A stretch of 64,000 nt of DNA, from the NCBI GenBank assembly GCA_034505235.1, contig JAPDQY010000005.1, positions 3,634 through 67,633 on the forward strand, given 5' to 3'. Every line of letters begins with the position of its first letter. Position 1 is the first letter of the stretch. This document shows positions 1 to 6,895 of the stretch, piece after piece. The translations under genes and the position numbers were made by a program. This stretch comes from Coneutiohabitans thermophilus (GTDB lineage Bacteria; Zhuqueibacterota; Zhuqueibacteria; Zhuqueibacterales; Zhuqueibacteraceae). The notes under the pieces were generated by a model, which was not told where the DNA came from, searched no databases, and saw only the letters and a list, made by a program, of their open reading frames with translations.

Positions 1-1027
1 CGATGCGATCAGGAAATTTGCGTGCATGCATCACATCCTCGCCGGTCATGACGTAATCACCCACCGCGCGCCGTGTTTCCCGCACGCCCACTTGCACGCC
101 GGTTTCGATCAAGTGGGCGTGTTCGAACCCCGGCGCACCGGCGCGCAACAGGCCGGCAATTGTGAACACCTGCCGGCGGCCCTCGATTTCCGCCGCGGTC
201 AAATCCCGGGAGGAGGAACCATCCAGCCCGAGAATGTTGGTGGTGTTGAAGGCCGCCTCGCCGAAGGCCGGCAGAGAGGTGAAGAAGAAGTAGTCCACCG
301 CCTCACTCAACAGGCCTGCCTGCCGCGCCCTGCGCACCAGGTCGTAATATCCGGCGATGGCAACAATGCGGCCGGGGTGATATTCTTTGGTGGACCAGGC
401 AAAGAATTGTTCCGGATGCGCGGCGACGTGGGCGACCGCCGCCTCCAGATCGATGCCGCCGAGGCGAAAGAACAAGGTCATCGCCTGCAACCGGCCGGTT
501 TGCTCATCCCCCTTGCGCCAGGGTGCGCCGGCGTGCAACAGCAGCTCGCCGTCGCCGCTGGTGTCGATGAAGACGCGGGCGGAATGCGGCTGCAGCGCGC
601 GGCCCTGCTGCAGCAGAATGCTTTGCACCCTGCCATGCTCCACCCGGGCGCCCAGCATGACCGCGTGCAGCCGCAGCTCGACGCCGGCCTCGAGCAACAT
701 CTCGGCGGCGACGCGTTTGAAGGCCAGAGCACTGAAGCCGTTCTCGATCATCCCGCCGATCGCTGCCATGCGCTGGGTCAGCTCCTCGAAGAGGCCACCC
801 ACCAGCGGCTGGCGCCGGCCGCCCTCGGTTTCGATCCAGAACTTCATGAAGGGCGTGACCATGCCCGCAGTAGACATGCCGCCGAGAAAGCCGTAGCGCT
901 CGATCAGCAGAGTGCGTGCACCCAGACGGGCGGCACTGGCAGCCGCGCAAATACCCGCGATGCCGCCACCCACAACAATCACATCATGGTGCAGGTGTTC
1001 AGGGGGATGTTGGAACTGCGCAATCAT
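1..1027 (-). CDS. FAD-dependent oxidoreductase (FAD_oxidored family), 3' end cut by window edge
   Basis: On the complement the frame opens with ATG at 1027-1025 and stays open to base 1, giving about 342 residues of a longer protein. Residues about 15-30 read HDVIVVGGGIAGICAAA, the dinucleotide-binding Rossmann loop, followed by LLIERYGFLGGMS, which is typical of the FAD_oxidored family (PF12831). A second FAD-contact segment, DTSGDGELLLHAGA, lies near residue 180. Family members are cytosolic flavoenzymes often encoded in sugar-use clusters; the substrate is unknown. It is the last visible gene of a minus-strand run after nanE (42-base gap). A shorter relative is encoded at 16055-17110, so the window holds two members of this family. 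Confidence 0.85.
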   Translation of the reverse strand, partial: MIAQFQHPPEHLHHDVIVVGGGIAGICAAASAARLGARTLLIERYGFLGGMSTAGMVTPFMKFWIETEGGRRQPLVGGLFEELTQRMAAIGGMIENGFSALAFKRVAAEMLLEAGVELRLHAVMLGARVEHGRVQSILLQQGRALQPHSARVFIDTSGDGELLLHAGAPWRKGDEQTGRLQAMTLFFRLGGIDLEAAVAHVAAHPEQFFAWSTKEYHPGRIVAIAGYYDLVRRARQAGLLSEAVDYFFFTSLPAFGEAAFNTTNILGLDGSSSRDLTAAEIEGRRQVFTIAGLLRAGAPGFEHAHLIETGVQVGVRETRRAVGDYVMTGEDVMHARKFPDRI

Positions 1028-1069
1028 GCCTGACCTCGCGCGCATTGGTTGCGGCCCGGTTTGCCGCGA

Positions 1070-1756
1070 TTATGCCCGGTTTTGTATGGCCGCCACGAAG
1101 CGCCGGGTGATCAATTGCGGTCTGGTGATCGCGCTGCCGACACACACGGCGAACGCGCCTGCAGCCATGGCTTGTCGGGCTTGCGCGGCTTCCCAAATGC
1201 GGCCCTCGGCAATCACCGGCAGCGACAGGGCACGGCTGAGCGACGCAATCAACGCATAGTCGGGTTGTTCCTTGCTGGCGTGCTGGGCGGTGGCCGGGGT
1301 GTATCCGGAAAGTGTTGTCGCCACCGCGTCTGCTCCCGCCGCCGCCGCCTGCACGCCCTCCGCATGGGTTGCCACATCCGCCAGCAGCGGTATGCGGTAG
1401 CGCTGCTTGACCGCATGCAGAAAATCGCAGCCATGCCAGCCATTGGGCCGCACACGATCCGTGGCATCCAGGGCAATGATGTCTGCGCCGGCGTCGATCA
1501 TCGCGGCGATGTCGGCGAAGTCCGGCGTGATCAGGACGGACCCGTCCGCAAACGAGCCTTTGATCAAGCCGATGACCGGCAACTTGACCGCCGCTTTAAT
1601 GGCGCGAATTTTTTCCAGACCCTCGGTGCGAATCGCCACCGCGCCGCCGATTTCCGCACAGCGCGCCAGCGCGGCAAGATATTCGGGACGATTCAGCGGC
1701 TCGTCACCCGCGGCCTGGCATGACACGATCAAACCATGCTGCAGCGCCGCAAACAT
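1070..1756 (-). CDS. nanE: N-acetylmannosamine-6-phosphate 2-epimerase (NanE)
   Basis: The 228-residue product matches the NanE TIM barrel along its whole length. It starts with GLIVSCQAAGDEPLN, then has EIGGAVAIR, LPVIGLIK, the conserved AGADIIALDATDRVRPNG segment and a C-terminal GSAITRP phosphate-binding loop. NanE interconverts ManNAc-6-phosphate and GlcNAc-6-phosphate in the cytosol, feeding sialic acid or ManNAc into amino-sugar catabolism. The start is supported by AGGAGGG six bases upstream of ATG 1756. It lies between the secreted CBM9-like protein (upstream in transcription) and an FAD oxidoreductase, apparently one operon. No nanA, nanK or nagB is visible. A sialate O-acetylesterase at 61524-63530 is the only other sialic-acid-type gene seen. 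Confidence 0.93.
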   Translation of the reverse strand: MFAALQHGLIVSCQAAGDEPLNRPEYLAALARCAEIGGAVAIRTEGLEKIRAIKAAVKLPVIGLIKGSFADGSVLITPDFADIAAMIDAGADIIALDATDRVRPNGWHGCDFLHAVKQRYRIPLLADVATHAEGVQAAAAGADAVATTLSGYTPATAQHASKEQPDYALIASLSRALSLPVIAEGRIWEAAQARQAMAAGAFAVCVGSAITRPQLITRRFVAAIQNRA

Positions 1757-1829
1757 GTTCTGCCCTCCTGTTGCAATTGCATTCCTGTGGTCAATTGTTG
1801 CATGCCCGCCGCCTTGCGCCGGGCGACGG

Positions 1830-4010
1830 CTATTTGATGAAAAGCATTTTGCCCGTCAGTACCTGTCCGCCGGCTTGCAGACGATAGAGGTAAAGGCCGC
1901 TGGGCTCGCTGCGCGGTGTCCATGAGAACCGATGGCGGCCCGCAACCAGCACGCCGTTGACCAGCGTCGTGATCTCCTGCCCCGCGAGATTGAAGACCTT
2001 CAAGCTCACCGGCACGGTGGCCGGCAGCTCAAACATGATGGTCGTGCCGGGATTGAAGGGATTGGGATAATTCTGCAGCAGGCGATATTCGCGCACGACT
2101 GCCGCAGCGGGCGTTTGTTCGACCGCGGTGATGCTGCCCGGCGATCCAATCACTTTCATGCGCAGACCAAAGGCCGCCGCATCGCGCCAGAGACTCGAGC
2201 CCAGCCCCATGCGCAGGAAGCTGTTGGTGCCATCCTGGTTGTTGATGCGATCTTCATCGGTGAGATCGACATCAAAAGGCAGGATGTGACGGTCCTGCGG
2301 CGTGTAGCGCGGCCACTCGAGATTTTTCTGCGGGGCGACCTGTTTGGCAATTTTACCGGCGAGAGACGCCAGCGGGATGCGCCATTCGAGATCATAACCC
2401 TTCTCATCGTCCCACTGACGCAACGCCACGACGGTGTTGTGCAACAGGGTGTCAACGTAGCTCCAGGCATAATTGACCACGCTGCCGCCGCTGGCATAGA
2501 ATGCGCCGTTGGTCAAAGTGCTGTCGTAGGTCTGGATATTGATGCCGAGCTGATAGTCGGCACCGCGCGTGGCTTTGTCGGGATCATCGTCTGTCCCCGG
2601 CTTGATGCGATGGGTGCGGCCGCCGGCGACAATTTGGCCGGTGGCGGGGTCGATGATGTTGACATCGCGCAGGTGCGGACTGCCGGGGAGATCGCCAATA
2701 TCATACAAGCCGAGATAGAGCGCAACGTGCTCCTGCGTGAACATGAGATTGGCATCGTTGCGGTTGCGACGACGGTGTTGAAAGGCACCCGTGCCCTGCG
2801 GTTCATCGCGCACGCGGGCCGCGAAATAGATGTTGTCCTGATCCAGCCGCACTGCGATGTAGCCGCCGAAATCCGCCGGCGAGCTCAGCACGTCACCGTT
2901 TTGAAAAATGTACTGGTGATTGGGACTGTCCTGGCTGATGCCAATGAACTGCGAGGTGGACCAGTCGCTGAGATCGCCGTCGATGGTGACTCCCGCCCCC
3001 GCCGGTGCGAAAGCAGCATGATAGTAATTGCCGGCATTCCTGCCACCACTGACATCCACCACCACGCCCCGACCCTCCCAGGCGTAAGAATCGCGCCAGA
3101 GATTGCTGCCCCGGCCCAGACCGAGGAAGTTGTTGTTGAAATCCTCCGGAGCCCCCAGCCGGTCATCATCGGTGAGATCAATGTCGAAGGGAAGGACGTC
3201 GCCGGCTTGCGGGCGATAGAGCGGCCATTCGATGACGGCCTGTGGTTTGGAAGCGCGCGCAATCCTTCCCGCCAGGGAGGCGAAGGGGATCCGCCATTCC
3301 AGCGTGAAGCCCTTCTCATCACTCCACGGCTTGATTGCCAGCTCGGTGTTGGCGATCAGGGTGTCGACGTAACCCCAGTTGTAGTTGATCACCTCTTCGC
3401 CGCTGGCATAATAGGCACCGTTGGCCAGCGTTTTGTCATAAGTTTGAAAGTTCACACCGAATTGATAATCCGGCCCCAGGGTGGCGTTGTCGGGATCGTT
3501 GTCGGTGCCGGGTTTGATGCGATAGGTTCGGCCGCCCTGCACCACCCGGCCGGTGGCAGGGTCGATGATGTCCACCGTGTTGCGATGCGGGCTGCCGGGC
3601 AGCGTGCCGATGTCGTAGAGACCAAGATAGATGGCGAGATGGTCGAAGGCGAAACTCAGGTTGGCATTTTGACGGGTGCGGGGCGGATGAATTAAAATGC
3701 CGCCTTCATCGCGCACGTGGGCCGCAAGATAAAGATTGTCGTTGTCCATTTTGAGGGCAACGTGGCCGCTGAAATCCGCCGGTGAGGCAATGGGTTTGGC
3801 GCCCTTGAAAACGCCATGCGTGGGGCCGTCTTCGCTGAGATAGATGAACTCGGCATCGCGCCAGTCCTGCAGTACGCCATCGATCGTGACCGGCTGACCA
3901 TTGAAGGCAATCACATAAAGATTGGCCGTGGCAGGAGGCGGGTCCTGCGGCCTGGCCGGCCCGTAAAAAAGAAGGATGTTCATCCACAAGAGCCTCGTCG
4001 CGAGTTTCAT
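1830..4010 (-). CDS. Secreted tandem CBM9-like domain protein with T9SS sorting domain
   Basis: The protein has 726 residues. A signal peptide occupies about the first 22 residues (MKLATRLLWMNILLFYG). Two homologous units of roughly 280 residues follow. Each opens with VTIDG-x-L-x-DW and closes with D-x-DLTD-x-DR and LWRD motifs, as in carbohydrate-binding module family 9-like domains. The last 85 or so residues are a T9SS type A sorting domain containing LLQNYPNPFNPGTTI and ending in GKMLFIK. I place the start at ATG 4010 rather than 4052 because GGAG lies a few bases upstream and the signal peptide then begins correctly. It is likely surface-attached and sugar-binding. It is first in the minus-strand run, behind the promoter at 4123-4150. 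Confidence 0.82.
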   Translation of the reverse strand: MKLATRLLWMNILLFYGPARPQDPPPATANLYVIAFNGQPVTIDGVLQDWRDAEFIYLSEDGPTHGVFKGAKPIASPADFSGHVALKMDNDNLYLAAHVRDEGGILIHPPRTRQNANLSFAFDHLAIYLGLYDIGTLPGSPHRNTVDIIDPATGRVVQGGRTYRIKPGTDNDPDNATLGPDYQFGVNFQTYDKTLANGAYYASGEEVINYNWGYVDTLIANTELAIKPWSDEKGFTLEWRIPFASLAGRIARASKPQAVIEWPLYRPQAGDVLPFDIDLTDDDRLGAPEDFNNNFLGLGRGSNLWRDSYAWEGRGVVVDVSGGRNAGNYYHAAFAPAGAGVTIDGDLSDWSTSQFIGISQDSPNHQYIFQNGDVLSSPADFGGYIAVRLDQDNIYFAARVRDEPQGTGAFQHRRRNRNDANLMFTQEHVALYLGLYDIGDLPGSPHLRDVNIIDPATGQIVAGGRTHRIKPGTDDDPDKATRGADYQLGINIQTYDSTLTNGAFYASGGSVVNYAWSYVDTLLHNTVVALRQWDDEKGYDLEWRIPLASLAGKIAKQVAPQKNLEWPRYTPQDRHILPFDVDLTDEDRINNQDGTNSFLRMGLGSSLWRDAAAFGLRMKVIGSPGSITAVEQTPAAAVVREYRLLQNYPNPFNPGTTIMFELPATVPVSLKVFNLAGQEITTLVNGVLVAGRHRFSWTPRSEPSGLYLYRLQAGGQVLTGKMLFIK

Positions 4011-4122
4011 AGGCAGCTCCTTCGCGTTATGGTGGGAACAGCACTGAGACAAGGACGGGCCGGCAAAAACTCGGGGTGGTGGCAGGCGCCGACCCGCGTA
4101 TTTTTAATTGATCATATAAACA

Positions 4123-4150
4123 AATATATCGCAACATTTCTCATTGTCAA
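4123..4150 (-). promoter_or_regulatory. Putative sigma70-type promoter for the CBM9-nanE operon
   Basis: On the complement, TTGACA (4150-4145), a 16-base spacer and TATATT (4128-4123) form a near-consensus promoter about 110 bases upstream of ATG 4010. The region is AT-rich within a GC-rich genome. Confidence 0.6.
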
Positions 4151-4203
4151 GGTCTTTCTCCGGCCGGGCGGACGTCGATCCGGATCTCCTGCCTGGAAAT
4201 GGC

Positions 4204-4232
4204 TTGACAATGATCCCGGATTGATATATTTT
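4204..4232 (+). promoter_or_regulatory. Putative sigma70-type promoter for the GH94-TonB receptor operon
   Basis: TTGACA (4204-4209), a 17-base spacer and TATTTT (4227-4232) face the plus-strand operon; TATATT at 4225 would give a 15-base spacer. The segment shares TTGACAATGA and GATATATTT with the divergent promoter at 4123-4150. Predicted transcripts would carry a leader of about 180 bases. Confidence 0.6.
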
Positions 4233-4273
4233 CAGCCATGAAAATCGCGGTTTTCCCCACAGCTTCCCCGGCA

Positions 4274-4300
4274 TCCTGCCGCAATTTGGTGACGGCAGGA
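4274..4300 (+). promoter_or_regulatory. Leader hairpin in 5' untranslated region of the GH94 operon
   Basis: TCCTGCCG (4274-4281) and CGGCAGGA (4293-4300) form a perfect 8-bp stem with an 11-base loop between the promoter and the first gene. It has no T-run, so it is not an obvious terminator. Whether it regulates is unknown. Confidence 0.4.
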
Positions 4301-4344
4301 GTGCGGCAAAGCCGACTCGCCAGGACAGGGCGTTGAAAATGTTT

Positions 4345-4373
4345 GTTAGGAGAGAGAATCAACAAATCCTAAC
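4345..4373. promoter_or_regulatory. Inverted repeat, candidate operator upstream of the GH94 operon
   Basis: GTTAGGA (4345-4351) and TCCTAAC (4367-4373) form a perfect inverted repeat with a 15-base centre. TTTGTT and AACAAA half-sites overlap the same segment. It lies downstream of the predicted promoter and 44 bases before ATG 4418. It could be the operator of the ROK regulator encoded at the operon's end (inference). A purely structural role in the leader is also possible. Confidence 0.4.
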
Positions 4374-4417
4374 TGTGACCCAGAATCAGCCGGTTCATCC
4401 AACCGATTGCGGCCCGC

Positions 4418-6853
4418 ATGTCCGATCACAATCAGGATTCTCTGCCCCCCAACCCCTATGGCCATTTCACGGGCGATTATCGTGAATTCGTCATCACCCG
4501 TCCCGACACGCCCGCGCCCTGGGTGAATTATTTGTGGAACGAACATTACCAGGCACTGAGCAGCCACGTCGGCGGCGGGTTCTCCTTCGTACAGGACCCG
4601 CGCGACAACCGCATTCTGCGCTTTCGTTACAACAGCCTGCCTTGGGATCAGCCCGGCCGTTATCTTTATCTGCATGACGGCCACGAATTCTGGTCGTTGT
4701 CGTGGGCGCCCACCCAAACGCTGTCCTACGATCATTATGAAGCCCGGCACGGCCTGGGCTACACCATCATCGCCACCACGCGGCGGGGTTTAGCGGCTGA
4801 AGTAACGTACTTTGTTCCCCGCGGCGAAGCGATGGAATGCTGGCTGGTCAAGCTGGAAAATCGCAGCGGGGAACGCCGGCGCTTTGATTTGTTTGCCTAT
4901 GCCGAGCTGTGTTTGGGGAATGCCCTCAATGATCTGATCAACCAGCCCAATGACAAGCATTTCAGTGCGGTGCGTTTCCGCCGCGAATGGCGCGGCCTGG
5001 CTGCCACGCGCAACTATTGGAAGAACACCCGCGGGGTCACTGTGGAACAGCCGAATCAGGACTGGCCGTTCGTCGTCTATTTCGCCAGCACGCTGCCGCA
5101 GGCGCCGGCCGGGTTCGACGGCGGCAGGGAGCATTTCATCGGCCGCTGGCGCTCGGAAGCCAATCCCGCAGCGGTGCAGCGCCGGCGCTGTTTTGATTCG
5201 GAAATCACTCACGGCGATCCGTGCGTCGCGCTGCAATATGACCTGGAACTCGCGGCGGGGGAGACGTTGACCTTTGCCATGCTGCTTGGCGTCGCCGATA
5301 AAGCGGCCGCGGACGAGCAGGTCCCGCGCGTCTTGCAGCATTATCGCCAGGCGGGTGCGGTGGCGGCGGCGCTCGCGACGGTGAAAGCCCATTGGCACCG
5401 GCATCTTTCCGTGCTGCAGGCTGAAACACCCGACCCCGCTTTCAACGCTCTGATCAACGTATGGACGCGCTACCAGACTGCGGTGACCTTTGACATGGCG
5501 CGCAACGCCGGCTATTATCACGGCGGCCTGCTGTTCGGCACCGGCATTCGGGATCAATGCCAGGATCTATGGGGGCCGTTGCTCGCCGAACCTGCGGCGG
5601 TGAAGGCGCGCTTGCTCGAAATCGCTTCCTATCAATTCGCCGATGGCTCGACCCTGCATAATTATTTCCGCCTCGCGCGCACCGGCGAGCGCACCGGGCA
5701 TTCCGATACTCCGCTGTGGCTGCCTTTCGCGGTGATCAACTATCTTAAAGAAACCGGCGATTTCTCCCTGCTCGATGCTGTTGTGCCGTTTTATGATCGT
5801 GGTGCGGCCCCGCTGCGGCAGCATGTCGTGCTGGCGCTCGACTATGTCATCGGCCAGCTTACGGCGCGGCATCTGCCGCGCTTTGGACCGGGTGATTGGA
5901 ATGACACGCTCGACTATGTCGGCCGCGGCGGCACCGGTGAAACCATTTGGGGTGCGGCCTTCCTGTGTTATCTGCTGCGGGAAGCCGGGATGCTGTTTGA
6001 CCATCTCGGCGAGCGGGAAACCGCACGTCACTATCTCGCCGTCTATGAGCGGGTGAAGACGGCGATCAACACGCTCGCCTGGGATGGCCGCTGGTATGTG
6101 CGCGGTTTCAAAGACAATGGAGAAGCGTTCGGCTCACATCGCAATTCAGAGGGGCAGATCTTTATCGAGCCGCAATCCTGGGCCGTGCTCGCCGGCGTGG
6201 CGACCGGCGAGCGGGCCCGACAAGTGTTGCAGGCGGTGCGCGAAAAACTGATGACACCTTTTGGTCCGCAAATCGTCTCTCCCGCCTATCGCACTGTCGA
6301 TCCGGCGATCGGCCTGGCGACACGCTGCGTGCCGGGCAAAAAGGAAAACGGCGCGGTGTTCAATCATGCCGCCTCGTGGTACGTTTGTGCCGAGCTGTTG
6401 TACGGCGATGTGCAACTCGGCTGGCAGACTTATCGTGACATGATGCCCATCAACAGCAGCAGCCGTGCCGGTCAGGAGCGTTACAAAACCGAACCCTATG
6501 TCTACGCCGAGTATGTCACCAGCCCCGAACATCCCACCGCGGGGGAGGCGAGCCATTCCTGGCTGACCGGCTCGGCGGTGTGGATGCTGCGCATCGGCAC
6601 GGACGTGATCCTGGGATTGCAACCAACTTATCGCGGCCTGAAGCTGGATCCGCATTTGCCGGTCAACTGGCCGCGCGTGCGTCTGCACCGCGCGTTCCGC
6701 GGCACGATCTATGAAGTCGAAATCGAGCAAAGCGCAAAATTCGATGCGCCACGGCGCCTGCTGGTGAACGGTGAAGTATGCGAGGACGACGTTCTGCCGC
6801 AGCGGCCGGGCGCCGTGCTGCACGTGCACCTGCAGTTGCGCACGACAGTGTGA
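4418..6853 (+). CDS. GH94 family glycoside phosphorylase (cellobiose phosphorylase-like)
   Basis: The 811-residue protein has the length and layout of cellobiose/chitobiose phosphorylases: an N-terminal beta-sandwich beginning YGHFTGDYREFVITRPDTP, a helical linker, an (alpha/alpha)6 barrel and a C-terminal jelly roll. The GH94 signature GPGDWNDTLDYVG lies near residue 490, where the family's catalytic acid Asp sits, and GTGIRDQCQD lies near residue 370. The enzyme cleaves a beta-glucosidic disaccharide with phosphate, giving a sugar-1-phosphate. There is no signal peptide, so it is cytosolic. It is the first gene of a long plus-strand operon encoding a TonB receptor and secreted hydrolases. 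No clear ribosome binding site precedes ATG 4418, but homology begins almost at once. The disaccharide specificity cannot be told by eye. Confidence 0.88.
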   Translation: MSDHNQDSLPPNPYGHFTGDYREFVITRPDTPAPWVNYLWNEHYQALSSHVGGGFSFVQDPRDNRILRFRYNSLPWDQPGRYLYLHDGHEFWSLSWAPTQTLSYDHYEARHGLGYTIIATTRRGLAAEVTYFVPRGEAMECWLVKLENRSGERRRFDLFAYAELCLGNALNDLINQPNDKHFSAVRFRREWRGLAATRNYWKNTRGVTVEQPNQDWPFVVYFASTLPQAPAGFDGGREHFIGRWRSEANPAAVQRRRCFDSEITHGDPCVALQYDLELAAGETLTFAMLLGVADKAAADEQVPRVLQHYRQAGAVAAALATVKAHWHRHLSVLQAETPDPAFNALINVWTRYQTAVTFDMARNAGYYHGGLLFGTGIRDQCQDLWGPLLAEPAAVKARLLEIASYQFADGSTLHNYFRLARTGERTGHSDTPLWLPFAVINYLKETGDFSLLDAVVPFYDRGAAPLRQHVVLALDYVIGQLTARHLPRFGPGDWNDTLDYVGRGGTGETIWGAAFLCYLLREAGMLFDHLGERETARHYLAVYERVKTAINTLAWDGRWYVRGFKDNGEAFGSHRNSEGQIFIEPQSWAVLAGVATGERARQVLQAVREKLMTPFGPQIVSPAYRTVDPAIGLATRCVPGKKENGAVFNHAASWYVCAELLYGDVQLGWQTYRDMMPINSSSRAGQERYKTEPYVYAEYVTSPEHPTAGEASHSWLTGSAVWMLRIGTDVILGLQPTYRGLKLDPHLPVNWPRVRLHRAFRGTIYEVEIEQSAKFDAPRRLLVNGEVCEDDVLPQRPGAVLHVHLQLRTTV

Positions 6854-6895
6854 ATGGATGCGAGTGGTTTCACCTCTTCACGGAAAAGGTCGGTT

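Noticed and set aside
26..1033. A 335-residue plus-strand reading frame
   Set aside because: It is the shadow of the minus-strand FAD oxidoreductase, whose Rossmann motif and cofactor segments are unmistakable.
1932..3695. A 587-residue plus-strand reading frame
   Set aside because: It lies antisense to the CBM9-like protein, whose internal repeats and sorting domain fix the real strand.
4339..4485. A 48-residue leader ORF starting MFVRRENQQ in the GH94 leader
   Set aside because: It overlaps the GH94 start in another frame, with only a weak ribosome site and no sign of a leader-peptide pattern such as repeated codons.
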